Origin: Lentzea cavernae
Lineage (GTDB): Bacteria; Actinomycetota; Actinomycetes; Mycobacteriales; Pseudonocardiaceae
DNA: 64,000 bases
NCBI RefSeq assembly: GCF_014653695.1
Contig: NZ_BNAR01000003.1
Coordinates: 391,528-455,527 of the forward strand
Direction of reading: 5' to 3'
Shown: positions 8,616 through 16,397 of the stretch, piece by piece
How positions within the stretch are numbered: position 1 is the stretch's first letter
Layout of the letters: every line of letters begins with the position of its first letter
Program-made: the position numbers and the translations under genes
Notes under the pieces: model-generated
Seen by the model: the letters and a program-made list of their open reading frames with translations, nothing else
Told to the model about the DNA's origin: nothing
Database searches by the model: none

Positions 8616-9078
8616 AGTAGGGCTGCGCGCGGTCGGCCAATCCATGTTCGATGCGAAGCCTGATGGAGGGGTGAATCTCCAGTTCTTGCAAACGTGCAGG
8701 TGCGATCCATTTAACTTCCCTGGATTCACTGCTGGTTCGCAGTTCGCCGCCAATGTACTTTGCATAGAAGCAGATGGAGAACTCCTGTCGTACTTCACCG
8801 TCATCGTATTCGATCACGTGTGAAGGGTTTGAGTAGAGTCCAACTAGGCCTGTAACCTCAACTTGGACACCAGTTTCTTCCTCGACCTCGCGAATGACGG
8901 CTTGCGACAGAGTTTCACCGATATCTTGGCCTCCGCCGGGAAGCGCATATTTATTGTTGTCGGTACGGCGGATCATGAGTAGGTGGCCCGCTTCGTCGCG
9001 GACGATGGCACTTACGGCTGGGTGGATGCTGTTCGCCGTCGGCGCATTGGGGTCGTTGTAGTGATCTATGCGGGCCAC
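8608..9078 (-). CDS. Nudix hydrolase
   Basis: A 156-residue Nudix protein. The Nudix box is complete: GGGQDIGE, then LSQAVIREVEEETGV, giving the G-x5-E-x7-REVxEExGV pattern that binds Mg2+ and nucleoside-diphosphate substrates. The GTG start at 9078 has GAGGAG 6 bases upstream. It lies 10 bases downstream of the XRE regulator and is surely co-transcribed with it. Nudix genes next to a regulator are common in AICEs, where a link to nucleotide signalling has been suggested; the substrate is not known. Confidence 0.9.
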   Translation of the reverse strand: MARIDHYNDPNAPTANSIHPAVSAIVRDEAGHLLMIRRTDNNKYALPGGGQDIGETLSQAVIREVEEETGVQVEVTGLVGLYSNPSHVIEYDDGEVRQEFSICFYAKYIGGELRTSSESREVKWIAPARLQELEIHPSIRLRIEHGLADRAQPYFT

Positions 9079-9088
9079 GGCAGGCTCC

Positions 9089-9832
9089 TCAGAAATTCGT
9101 GCGCTTGGCGGATGCCCAGACGGTCTCCAGGCTCTCGGAGTAGGTCTCGAACAAATCCCCGGCTGACAGCCGTCGCAGGTGCAGCGCGGGCGCATGGGCA
9201 CCGGGGAACCCGTAGACGTGGGTGTTGACGATCATCTCGTCGTCGAAGCGGAAGACCGAGTTGTAGAGCGTGGTCTTGTGCAGGCGGATCTCGACGTTGG
9301 GCGCGTCGACCAGCGGCCGGACGAACGCCAGCGCGTTGCGGATGCGTGCGGCGACGGTGCCCTTGCCAAGCTGCTCTTCCTCAGAACGTCGGGACGCCTC
9401 GCGGCCGGCCGGGTCGCCGAACAGGAGCCGGACCTTCGCGCCGTTCTCGGCCTTCGCGCGCAGCTCCTTCGCGAACATCGGGCGCTCCACGAGGAACAGC
9501 GCCGCGAGGGACAGGACTTCGATGTGTTCGGTGGCGTCGCTGAGCAGCCGGTCCCACAAGTCCGCGGGGATGTTGTTGCGGTGCGGGTAGACCTTCACGA
9601 CCTCGGACTCGGCGATCTCGGCCTTGCGCTCCGCGGCTACCGCGTCGGGCCAGAGGTAGTGCTCGGTCTCGCGGACCATCGATGCGATGGCGTTGCGGTG
9701 GCGCGGGTACGGGATGCGTCCCCTCGTGATCCAGCGTTCGACGGTCTTGGGATCGACGCCGGTCGCGCGGGCCACGTGGTCGAGGCTCAAGCCGTTGCGT
9801 AGCAACGTTTCGCGTAGGCGGTCGTTGGCCAT
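9089..9832 (-). CDS. XRE-family regulator with PLD-like C-terminal domain
   Basis: A 247-residue protein. Residues 1-45 form a helix-turn-helix (LSLDHVARATGVDPKTVERWITRG). The rest resembles the DUF5919-type tail of actinobacterial XRE proteins, related in fold to phospholipase D domains, with VKVYPHRNNIP, LSLAALFLVERP, VRLLFGDP and a late RLHKTTLYNSVFRFDDEM segment whose H-x-K is the PLD-like signature. It is divergent from the pra-like gene with a 159-base gap, a natural place for it to act. It is the best candidate for the element's master repressor, since no korSA-like gene is seen. That role is inferred. Confidence 0.8.
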   Translation of the reverse strand: MANDRLRETLLRNGLSLDHVARATGVDPKTVERWITRGRIPYPRHRNAIASMVRETEHYLWPDAVAAERKAEIAESEVVKVYPHRNNIPADLWDRLLSDATEHIEVLSLAALFLVERPMFAKELRAKAENGAKVRLLFGDPAGREASRRSEEEQLGKGTVAARIRNALAFVRPLVDAPNVEIRLHKTTLYNSVFRFDDEMIVNTHVYGFPGAHAPALHLRRLSAGDLFETYSESLETVWASAKRTNF

Positions 9833-9991
9833 CTGCCCTCCCGAGGGATGACTAGGGACGACTTCAACGTAACAGAGACGTCCTCAGAAATCCCGCTGTG
9901 CGGTGCTTGCGTCCTCGTGTTTCGCCGAAAGTCGTAGGTGTCGAGAACGGCTGACAGCAGGTCAGGCGGCACAGACGACAGGAGCAAGACG
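9833..9991. promoter_or_regulatory. Divergent control region between xre and pra
   Basis: This 159-base gap separates the minus-strand XRE-Nudix operon from the plus-strand transfer and replication operon. It must hold both promoters. It is more AT-rich than the genes, and GGAGCAAGACG supplies the ribosome site for the pra-like gene. No long perfect operator repeat was found. Confidence 0.45.
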
Positions 9992-10444
9992 ATGGCGATC
10001 ACAGGTGGGAGCAGGCTCCCGGCGGGTCATGACTTCGTGTTCCCGAGGGGCGCGCTCGTCATGGGCGTCGAGCCGGTGCTGAAGTTCCAGTCCGCCGATG
10101 AGCGGGCTAAGGGCCTGCCGGTGGAGCAGGAGAAGGACAAGGAGACGGGGCTCCTGGTGTGGTCGGTACTGGTGATCGACCAGGCGGCGGAGCGCAAGAC
10201 GGACGCGGTGGTCACGGTGAAGATCTCCGCGCCTCACCAGCCGGTGCCGCCGGAGGCGATCCCCGGTACGGACGTGCGGCCGGTGGTCTTCGAGGGGCTG
10301 ACGGTCACGCCGTGGATCGATGACAAGGGGTGCCGTGCCACGCACGCCGGTGAGCGTCACCGGTGCCGGGCGAAGTTGGGCTACAGCTTGCGGGCGTCTG
10401 GCATGAAGCCGGCTGTCAGCAAGCCTGCCGCTAAGGCCGCGTAA
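9992..10444 (+). CDS. pra: Pra-like activator of replication, integration and excision
   Basis: A 150-residue protein matching the Pra family of pSAM2-like elements. It begins MAITGGSRLPAGHDFVFPRG, has the KETGLLVWSVLV segment, VTVKISAP, and the late VFEGLTVTPWID and YSLRASGM motifs typical of that family. Pra activates the rep-xis-int genes in pSAM2. It is the first gene of the long plus-strand operon and overlaps the next gene (stop and start at 10442-10446). GGAG lies 8 bases before the ATG. Family recognition is strong; function is by homology. Confidence 0.82.
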   Translation: MAITGGSRLPAGHDFVFPRGALVMGVEPVLKFQSADERAKGLPVEQEKDKETGLLVWSVLVIDQAAERKTDAVVTVKISAPHQPVPPEAIPGTDVRPVVFEGLTVTPWIDDKGCRATHAGERHRCRAKLGYSLRASGMKPAVSKPAAKAA

Positions 10445-10656
10445 TGCCGGACATGGTGCGGGTCCACGTGACCGCCGATCTCCCGATGCGTCCCCTCGCG
10501 ATGCCGTTCGCGGACCGGGTCGAGCTGCGGTTCGGCAAGGCGTTCCCCGTGGTGCTCGTGGTCGACCGCGATGCGGTGCCTCGGCTGCGGGAGATTCTGG
10601 ACGAGGGGTGGAAGGCGCTTCAGGCGTCGGCTGCCCGGCAGGAAGGTGGGCAGTGA
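10444..10656 (+). CDS. Small AICE protein, unknown function
   Basis: A 70-residue protein, overlapping pra by one base and the next gene by one base, so translation is probably coupled. Hydrophilic, no membrane segment or cysteine motif. No function is recognised. Small conserved proteins between pra and tra are usual in this element class. Confidence 0.65.
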   Translation: MPDMVRVHVTADLPMRPLAMPFADRVELRFGKAFPVVLVVDRDAVPRLREILDEGWKALQASAARQEGGQ

Positions 10657-10916
10657 TGGGCTTCAACGCCACCTGCACGCCTGGGCGGGACGCTGCTGCG
10701 GCGATGGTTCGAGTGACGCCGCAGGTTCTGGCGCTGGTCATCTACCTGGACCCGGTCAACATCGCGATCCAGCTCCCGCCGTTCCCTGGCGGGTCGGACG
10801 TGCTGATGCGGTTCTGTCGGGAGCTGTCGCGTGAGGCGTCCAAGCTGGCGGATCACCTCGGCAGTCAGGAGGGGCGTCACGCCCTGGCGGAGGGAGATCC
10901 TGATGTCCGCGGTTGA
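10656..10916 (+). CDS. Small AICE protein, unknown function
   Basis: An 86-residue protein whose ATG overlaps the stop of the gene before it (TGATG). The middle (VLALVIYLDPVNIAIQL) is moderately hydrophobic and the rest hydrophilic. It overlaps the following gene by 14 bases. Not recognised. Confidence 0.6.
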   Translation: MGFNATCTPGRDAAAAMVRVTPQVLALVIYLDPVNIAIQLPPFPGGSDVLMRFCRELSREASKLADHLGSQEGRHALAEGDPDVRG

Positions 10917-11154
10917 AGCGATGCATTGGGGCCTGGCGGAGCAGGTCAGGACGTTGAGCGAAGCGCATGACGTGTTGAGCAAGCTGCTTCCCCACCCGAA
11001 GTCCAAGCCCGACGTGCTGAAGGACTACTACCTGCGCTCGGCCGCTATCTACGCGCGCGTCGCGGAGACGGACCGCAGTCACCACCACGAGGCCATGTAT
11101 TGGGCGACTCGTGAGCGCGAGAAGGGCGAGGCGATTCAGCTCCGCAAGAGCTAA
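10903..11154 (+). CDS. Small AICE protein (AMED_5909-like)
   Basis: An 83-residue helical protein with a good ribosome site (GGAGGGAG) before the ATG. It has HDVLSKLLP and a HHHEAMYWATREREKGEA segment, which resembles the small AMED_5909-type proteins found in actinomycete integrative elements. No biochemical role is known. It closes the first block of overlapping genes. Confidence 0.65.
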   Translation: MSAVEAMHWGLAEQVRTLSEAHDVLSKLLPHPKSKPDVLKDYYLRSAAIYARVAETDRSHHHEAMYWATREREKGEAIQLRKS

Positions 11155-11240
11155 ATAAGTCCTGTTTGGACAGAGCGCGTGACTCTGCTGGGTCACGTGG
11201 CGATGCCGCACGTCTTGTTGCGGTGCAAAGAGAACGTGAG

Positions 11241-11283
11241 ACGCAGGAGCGGAACCCGGCTACCAACCTCGCCGCTCCTGCGT
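11241..11283. promoter_or_regulatory. 12-bp perfect inverted repeat before the tra block
   Basis: ACGCAGGAGCGG (11241-11252) and CCGCTCCTGCGT (11272-11283) form a perfect 12-bp stem with a 19-base loop, 28 bases before the next start codon. It could be a terminator or attenuator splitting the operon, or a binding site for transfer or replication proteins. The short tail after it has no U-run. Confidence 0.55.
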
Positions 11284-11311
11284 TGTCCACCCAACTCAGG
11301 AGTGAACAACG

Positions 11312-11596
11312 ATGAGCGTAGAGCCTGAGCGCATCCGTGCGCTAGACGGGGCCACAAAGCAACTGCTGTGGGATCGGATGATCTCCAGCAAGCAGACCGT
11401 TTCCACCTATGCCGTGATGCTCGACGGCGGCACCCTGGAGACGATGGAACTCTCGGCCGCACAGGCTGAGGGCTTCGAGTGCCTGACCTGTAAGGCGCAG
11501 TGCTCCACGGGTGCGGAAGCCTTCGTGCCGGTTGGACGCATTCCAAGCGTTGGCAGTGTCTTTCAGTGCGTCGCGTGCTCGGGCGGTGCGCGATGA
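11312..11596 (+). CDS. Small zinc-ribbon-like AICE protein
   Basis: A 94-residue protein with CLTCKAQC in the middle and CVAC at the C-terminus, a four-cysteine arrangement able to bind one zinc ion. GGAG precedes the ATG. It overlaps the translocase gene by 4 bases (ATGA at 11593-11596). No known family was recognised; linkage suggests a helper role in transfer or its regulation. Confidence 0.65.
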   Translation: MSVEPERIRALDGATKQLLWDRMISSKQTVSTYAVMLDGGTLETMELSAAQAEGFECLTCKAQCSTGAEAFVPVGRIPSVGSVFQCVACSGGAR

Positions 11597-13056
11597 GGGG
11601 CAACCGCTGGGTCGATCCCGCACCGTTTGAGGGCGCACGCCCGCAGGTTCCTTGGTGGATATGGCTTCCCGGCTGGGTCAAGCTCGTACTCGCGCCGCTC
11701 GCACTGGTGTGGCTGACGGTTCGTCTGGCCGTGAAACTCACCGTACTGGCCATCCACTATCCGGTTATGGTGACGCTTGGCCTCGGCGGCTACGTCGCCT
11801 ATCGGCAGTTCGGGTTGTCGCCGCTGGTCCTGGCGCTGTTGTCGCTGGTGTGTGCCCTGACCGTTTGGTACGGCCTCGATCGGGCGTCATTTCTCCGGCA
11901 CGGCTGGTATCGGCTGCTGACTGAGTGGCGGCGGCTCACGGTCTACGTGCCGCAATGGCGCACCGTGATGCGGCTCGCCGAGCTTGCGAAGGAAGTCCGC
12001 GGGAAGGAGTACCTCCCGAAGCTGCGCCGCGTCCGGTCCGAGGGTTGGCGTGACAAGGTCCGCGTGCGAATGATCCCGGCACAGTCTCCAGAGCAGTGGG
12101 AAGCACGTCGGGACAACCTGGCTCACTCGTTCAACGCCCGATCTTGCCGGGTCAGGGTGCTCAAGCCACGCGTGCTTGAGCTCGACTTCATCCACGCTGA
12201 CCCGCTGGCGCGTCCGGTCGCGGTGCCGCAGCTTGCCGACGCGGGAGAGGTCGACCTCAAGCGTGTGGTCGTCGGCCGTACTGAGACCGGGAAGCCCTGG
12301 CGGCTGAAGCTACTCGGCTCGCAGGTGCTCGTGGTCGGCGTACCTGGCGCAGGCAAGGGCTCGGTGCTCTGGTCGATCGTCTGGCAGCTCGCTCCGGCTA
12401 TCAGGGCCGGCATGGTCCGACTCGTCGGCATCGATCCCAAGGGCGGGATGGAGCTGGGTCAGTGTCCGGACGCGTTCGAGAAGGTCATCTACGACAATGG
12501 GCCGGAAGCTGTTGCCCTGCTTGAAGAAATCGCCGCAGAAGTCAAGGAGCGTGCCTCTCGATACCGGGGCATCCGGCGGCTCTGGACTCGCAACACTGGT
12601 GAACCGTTCACGGTCCTGATCGTGGATGAGCTGGCCGACCTGATCGCCTACCAGCCGGACAGGAACCTCCGCGAACGCGCCACCCGCGCTGTCCAGACGA
12701 TCACTTCGCAGGGGCGTGCTCCTGGCTATGCCGTCGTCGGCCTGGTCCAAGACCCGCGCAAGGAAGTGGTCGCCTTCCGGCACCTCTTCACGACCCGTGT
12801 GGCGCTGCGCCTGGACGAACCGGTGCAGGTCGACATGGTCCTGGGCGATGGCGTCCGGCAACGCGGTGCGGCGGCTCATGAGATCAGCGAGAACACGCCT
12901 GGTGTCGCCTGGCTCAAGGAGGACGGGCAGCGCGAACCCGAACGCGCGCGGGCTTTCCACGTCACGGACGCGGACCTGGTCGAGCTGGGCGTCTACCTCG
13001 CTCCCGCCACCGTCCACGAGTTCCCCGAGTTGACTGACGGGAGGGCCGCCGCATGA
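11593..13056 (+). CDS. traSA: TraSA-type FtsK/SpoIIIE DNA translocase
   Basis: A 487-residue conjugal translocase. Hydrophobic helices fill about residues 22-95, so the N-terminus is anchored in the membrane. The FtsK-type motor follows, with Walker A GVPGAGKGS (K255), FIHADPL and LVGIDPKGGMELG, Walker B VLIVDELAD (D345, E346) and the TSQGRAPG segment. In pSAM2 and relatives such a protein alone moves double-stranded DNA between mycelia. It overlaps its neighbours on both sides by 4 bases, so synthesis is coupled to the replication initiator. Confidence 0.93.
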   Translation: MRGNRWVDPAPFEGARPQVPWWIWLPGWVKLVLAPLALVWLTVRLAVKLTVLAIHYPVMVTLGLGGYVAYRQFGLSPLVLALLSLVCALTVWYGLDRASFLRHGWYRLLTEWRRLTVYVPQWRTVMRLAELAKEVRGKEYLPKLRRVRSEGWRDKVRVRMIPAQSPEQWEARRDNLAHSFNARSCRVRVLKPRVLELDFIHADPLARPVAVPQLADAGEVDLKRVVVGRTETGKPWRLKLLGSQVLVVGVPGAGKGSVLWSIVWQLAPAIRAGMVRLVGIDPKGGMELGQCPDAFEKVIYDNGPEAVALLEEIAAEVKERASRYRGIRRLWTRNTGEPFTVLIVDELADLIAYQPDRNLRERATRAVQTITSQGRAPGYAVVGLVQDPRKEVVAFRHLFTTRVALRLDEPVQVDMVLGDGVRQRGAAAHEISENTPGVAWLKEDGQREPERARAFHVTDADLVELGVYLAPATVHEFPELTDGRAAA

Positions 13057-14657
13057 CCGAGTACCTGAACCGCTCGGAGCGGATGAAGCAGCCGGCCGCG
13101 CTCGATATCGCTCGTGCTGTCGCCGAGGAACACGGCGTGTGCGTTCGGCCGCTGGCCAAGGAACGGATCGACCTCGACACCGGACGCGTGGACATCGTGC
13201 CCGTGCCGTGTGGTTCGACGGTCGCGAGTGTGTGCCCGACGTGCGCAGAGAAGAACCGGCGTCTGCGGATGGCGCAGTGTCGCGAGGGATGGCATCTGAC
13301 CAGCGAACCGGACTTCACGCCGAACGCCCCGAGCAACGATCAGCGAGAGCTGACCGAGTACCGGGCTGACCTGGTCAAGGCCTTCCGCCTGGCTCTCGAT
13401 GAGGGTGACGAGGTCGGCGCGGAGGAAGTGCGGGAGGAGGTCGCGGAGCTCGACGAAGAACTTCGGCAACTCGGAGTCCGCGGCTCACTCCCCTCTCTGG
13501 AAGTCCCGCTCAAGGCTGCGCGAAAGCGGTCGACCAGGCGGCGCCAGGACGCTCCGAACCTGCCTCGTCGGCCGGTCAGCAAGCGCACCGTTGGCAAGGT
13601 CTTCGGCGGCAAGTACCAGCCTTCGACGTTCCTCACGCTGACGCTCGACAGCTATGGCAAGGTGCGTAGCGACGGCACGCCTGTCGATCCCTCGATGTAC
13701 GACTACCGCCGTGCGGCTCGGGACGCCGTGCACTTCGCGGCGCTGCTGGACCGGTTTGTACAGAACCTTCGGCGCTGTGTCGGCTGGGAGGTTCAGTACT
13801 TCTCGGCCGTCGAACCACAGCGGCGACTAGCTCCGCACTGGCACGCGGCGGTCCGCGGAAGCATCTCCCGTGCAGAGCTGCGGGCGGTCGCTGAGGCCAC
13901 GTATCACCAGGTCTGGTGGCCAGCGCATGACGAGATCAAGTACAGCGGCGACAACCTGCCGGTATGGGACGTCCGGGCCAAGGGCTTCGTTGATCCGCAG
14001 ACCCGAAGGGCCTTGCCGACCTGGGAAGAAGCGTTGGACGAGGTCGAGCGACCGGCGCACGTCGCGCGGTTCGGGGTGCAGGTGCACTCCAAGGGCATCC
14101 TCGGCGGGACCGAAGAGGCCGGCCGCCACATCGGCTACCTGACGAAGTACCTGACCAAGAGCATCAACGAGTGCTTTGAGGCGCAGACCGCCCGGCAGGA
14201 AAACCACGCGGAACGCCTCTGCGCAGAGCTCGCGGTCACGCCCTGCTCACCGCAATGCGTGCTGTGGTTGCTCTACGGCGTCCAGCCTCGTGGGGCTCGG
14301 CTATCGACTGTGCCGGGCAAGTGCAAGGGGAAGGCGCACAAGCGGACCACGCTCGGGGTGGCTGGTCGGCGGGTGCTGGTGTCGCGGAAGTGGTCGGGGA
14401 AGTCGCTCGCGGACCACAAGCACGACCGCAAGGCGTTCGTTCGGCAACTGTTGGCCGATGTCGGGATCAAGCCCGATGACCAGCCACAACGCCTCGTCTG
14501 GAACAACGTCCAGCCTGGCGACCCGAACGTGCCTCCACGGGCGCACCTGCTGTTGAGCGCCGTCGCAGAGCGCCGCAGGTGGAAGGCCGAATACACCGCC
14601 GCGCTGCTCGCATCCGCCGGACCTCCGGGGAGTTCGGCAACTCCGCAAGCTGCTTGA
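13053..14657 (+). CDS. repSA: RepSA-like rolling-circle replication initiator
   Basis: A 534-residue HUH endonuclease. A zinc-binding N-terminus (CPTCAEKNRRLRMAQC, from about residue 61) is followed by FLTLTLDSYGKV (motif 1), APHWHAAVRG with the metal ligands H262 and H264 (motif 2), and IGYLTKYLTKSI, whose Y362 or Y366 would be the nicking tyrosine (motif 3). It nicks the element's own double-strand origin after excision. The gene overlaps traSA by 4 bases (13053-13056) and is followed by xis after 16 bases. Confidence 0.93.
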   Translation: MTEYLNRSERMKQPAALDIARAVAEEHGVCVRPLAKERIDLDTGRVDIVPVPCGSTVASVCPTCAEKNRRLRMAQCREGWHLTSEPDFTPNAPSNDQRELTEYRADLVKAFRLALDEGDEVGAEEVREEVAELDEELRQLGVRGSLPSLEVPLKAARKRSTRRRQDAPNLPRRPVSKRTVGKVFGGKYQPSTFLTLTLDSYGKVRSDGTPVDPSMYDYRRAARDAVHFAALLDRFVQNLRRCVGWEVQYFSAVEPQRRLAPHWHAAVRGSISRAELRAVAEATYHQVWWPAHDEIKYSGDNLPVWDVRAKGFVDPQTRRALPTWEEALDEVERPAHVARFGVQVHSKGILGGTEEAGRHIGYLTKYLTKSINECFEAQTARQENHAERLCAELAVTPCSPQCVLWLLYGVQPRGARLSTVPGKCKGKAHKRTTLGVAGRRVLVSRKWSGKSLADHKHDRKAFVRQLLADVGIKPDDQPQRLVWNNVQPGDPNVPPRAHLLLSAVAERRRWKAEYTAALLASAGPPGSSATPQAA

Positions 14658-14673
14658 TCTAGGGGGAGAAATC

Positions 14674-14868
14674 ATGGACGCACAACAGTTTGAGCCACTG
14701 TGGACAGTCAGCGACGTCGCGCTCTTCTTGAACGTCCCGGTTCACACGCTCTACGGCTGGCGAACGAAGAACTACGGCCCTCCTGCTCGGCGCGTCGGCA
14801 AGCACCTGAGGTACCTGCCGTCCGAGGTGCGGAGCTGGTTCGAGCACTTGCTTGAGGAGGCGGCCTGA
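14674..14868 (+). CDS. xis: Excisionase (Xis), MerR-like winged helix
   Basis: A 64-residue protein with the excisionase-type HTH fold: LWTVSDVALFLNVPVHTLYGW, then PARRVGKHLRYLPSEVRSWF. It should bend DNA at the attachment sites and turn the integrase toward excision. GGGGGAG precedes the ATG. The stop overlaps the integrase start by one base, giving coupled Xis and Int synthesis, the usual AICE arrangement. Confidence 0.9.
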   Translation: MDAQQFEPLWTVSDVALFLNVPVHTLYGWRTKNYGPPARRVGKHLRYLPSEVRSWFEHLLEEAA

Positions 14869-16049
14869 TGGCGCGTCCGCCACTCGACATCGGCACGTAC
14901 GGCGCGATTCGTTGCTATGAAACGGATTCAGGCTGGCGCGCGACCACGAAGTATCGCGACTACGACGGGAAGACTCGTCCGGTGGAGCGTTGGGCCAAGA
15001 CCAAGACGGCAGCAGAACGGAGCCTCAAGAAAGCCCTCACCGAACGCAAGGGACCGTCCGGCAACTCGTTGACCCGAGACAGCCGGTTCAAGGAGGCCTT
15101 GGCTCAGTGGTTCACGAAGTTTCAGGCGCTCGCGGATGCCGGGAAGAGGTCTCCGAGCAGCGTCGACACGTACCGAAGCATCATGGATCGGCACGTGTTG
15201 CCTGGCCTTGGTGAGCTGCGCATTCACGAGATGTCGGTGGCGCGGATCGACGCCTTCCTGAGCGCGTTGTGGCGGTCGGTCAGCGTGGACACGGCCAAGA
15301 CTGCTCGTTCGGTGATCTCGGGGGCCTTACGGATCGCTGTCAGGGACAAGGCGCTGGACACGAACCCGGTCAGGGAGGTGGAGCCGCTGGAGGCTGGGCG
15401 TAAGAAGAGTCCGCGGGCGCTCACGCTGGAGGAACGGATTCTCTGGCTGGAGATGCTGGAGTCCGATCCCAAGGCCGTGAAACGGGACCTGCCTGATCTG
15501 TCGCGCTTCATGATGGCCACGGGCGTCCGCATCGGTGAAGCGCTGGCCGTCTACTGGGATGCCGTCGACTTCGAGGCCGGCACGGTCGACGTGAACTACA
15601 CGGTCATCCGGGTCAAGGGCGTCGGACTGATCCGGAAGTCGACCAAGACGGAGGCCGGTGAGCGAACCCTCCTGCTGCCGCAATGGGCGCTCGACATGCT
15701 GCGGCGGAGGCACAAGGCCACCAGCTTCCCGAACGGGCCGGTCTTCCCAGATGCCCTCGGCGGGCTTCGCGACCCGTCGAACACCCGGAAGGATCTCCGG
15801 AACGCTCGTGGCGGGGACGAGTTCGCTTGGGTGACCTCGCACGTCTTCCGGAAGACGGCGGCGACCATCCTCGATGAGTCGGGGCTCTCTGCGAGGCAGG
15901 TCGCAGACCAGCTCGGCCACGCTCGGCCGTCGATGACGCAGGACACCTACATGGGTCGCAAGACGGTCGACCGGCGGGCTGCTGACGCTCTGGAAGGGGC
16001 GCTCGGAGAGCCCAAAGATGATCAGGCAGAAGACGACGAAGTTGAGTGA
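14868..16049 (+). CDS. int: Tyrosine site-specific integrase
   Basis: A 393-residue tyrosine recombinase of normal length. Residues 1-60 form an arm-binding-type N-terminus, about 65-165 a SAM-like core-binding domain (SSVDTYRSIMDRHVLPGLG), and the rest the catalytic domain. Catalytic residues are all present: R221 (TGVRIGEAL), K260 (STKT), H325 and R328 (SHVFRKT), H351 (LGHARPS) and nucleophile Y361 (DTYMGR). It recombines attP with the 3' end of tRNA-Lys. The gene ends 38 bases from attR. Confidence 0.96.
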   Translation: MARPPLDIGTYGAIRCYETDSGWRATTKYRDYDGKTRPVERWAKTKTAAERSLKKALTERKGPSGNSLTRDSRFKEALAQWFTKFQALADAGKRSPSSVDTYRSIMDRHVLPGLGELRIHEMSVARIDAFLSALWRSVSVDTAKTARSVISGALRIAVRDKALDTNPVREVEPLEAGRKKSPRALTLEERILWLEMLESDPKAVKRDLPDLSRFMMATGVRIGEALAVYWDAVDFEAGTVDVNYTVIRVKGVGLIRKSTKTEAGERTLLLPQWALDMLRRRHKATSFPNGPVFPDALGGLRDPSNTRKDLRNARGGDEFAWVTSHVFRKTAATILDESGLSARQVADQLGHARPSMTQDTYMGRKTVDRRAADALEGALGEPKDDQAEDDEVE

Positions 16050-16055
16050 CCAGCA

Positions 16056-16078
16056 GTTTTGTGTGGGTTAAGTGTGGG
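16056..16078 (+). repeat. Putative integrase arm-type site, right copy
   Basis: A 23-bp sequence matching 3746-3768 at 21 of 23 positions, in the same orientation, lying between the integrase stop and attR. See the left copy. The shared core is GTTAAGTGTGGG. Confidence 0.5.
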
Positions 16079-16087
16079 GAGGGTCCG

Positions 16088-16161
16088 CCAAAGCGAAACC
16101 CCCAGGCCTGTGACCTGGGGGTTTGGTGGGCCGCCAGGGACTCGAACCCTGAACCCGAAGA
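16088..16161. repeat. attR: attachment repeat within tRNA-Lys
   Basis: The second copy of the 74-bp repeat. It runs from beyond the tRNA terminator into the 3' strand of the anticodon stem, ending right beside the anticodon loop. The element thus brought a perfect copy of the tRNA 3' half and its terminator, so the target gene stayed functional. Confidence 0.95.
16096..16124 (-). terminator. tRNA-Lys terminator
   Basis: An 11-bp perfect stem (16096-16106 and 16114-16124, 7-base loop) that starts at the encoded CCA of the tRNA and, on the tRNA strand, is followed by TTTCGCTTTGG. The identical hairpin sits in attL at 3566-3594. Confidence 0.8.
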
Positions 16162-16199
16162 TTAAAAGTCTCCTGCTCTGCCAATTGAGCTAGCAGCCC
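16124..16199 (-). tRNA. tRNA-Lys (anticodon UUU)
   Basis: A complete 76-base cloverleaf with encoded CCA. The 7-bp acceptor stem pairs GGGCTGC with GCGGCCC (one G-U), the D-arm is GCTCAATTGGCAGAGC, the anticodon loop CTTTTAA gives UUU at 16164-16166, and the T-arm contains GGTTCGAGTCC. It is the integration target of the AICE; everything 3' of the anticodon loop is element-derived. Confidence 0.96.
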
Positions 16200-16397
16200 T
16201 CGCCGGGACAGCCTACCGATCTCCACCTCCGCATGTCCTCCGGGTTGCCAACCTCACGGCCACCAGACCGCCAAAGAGACCAGACGCGGGCGAGGAAGAG
16301 GATCAGGCAAGAAGGCAGCTGGATCGTCGTACCCCCGCCAGGCCGGAAGAGCTGGAATTGGAGGCAGAAGGAACGACCACCAAGAGGAGCCAGGAAC

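Larger units (their letters stand above)
3558..16161. mobile_element. AICE (pSAM2-type integrative and conjugative element) in tRNA-Lys
   Basis: A 12.6-kb element bounded by identical 74-bp direct repeats (3558-3631 and 16088-16161). The right half has the full AICE core in order: pra-like activator, small proteins, FtsK-like translocase, HUH replication initiator, excisionase and tyrosine integrase, with the integrase ending 38 bases from the right repeat. The left half carries cargo: an ABC-3C operon of lower GC than its surroundings, an HD protein, a Nudix hydrolase and an XRE regulator. All core genes look intact, so excision, replication and double-stranded DNA transfer may still be possible; activity is an inference. 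Confidence 0.93.
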
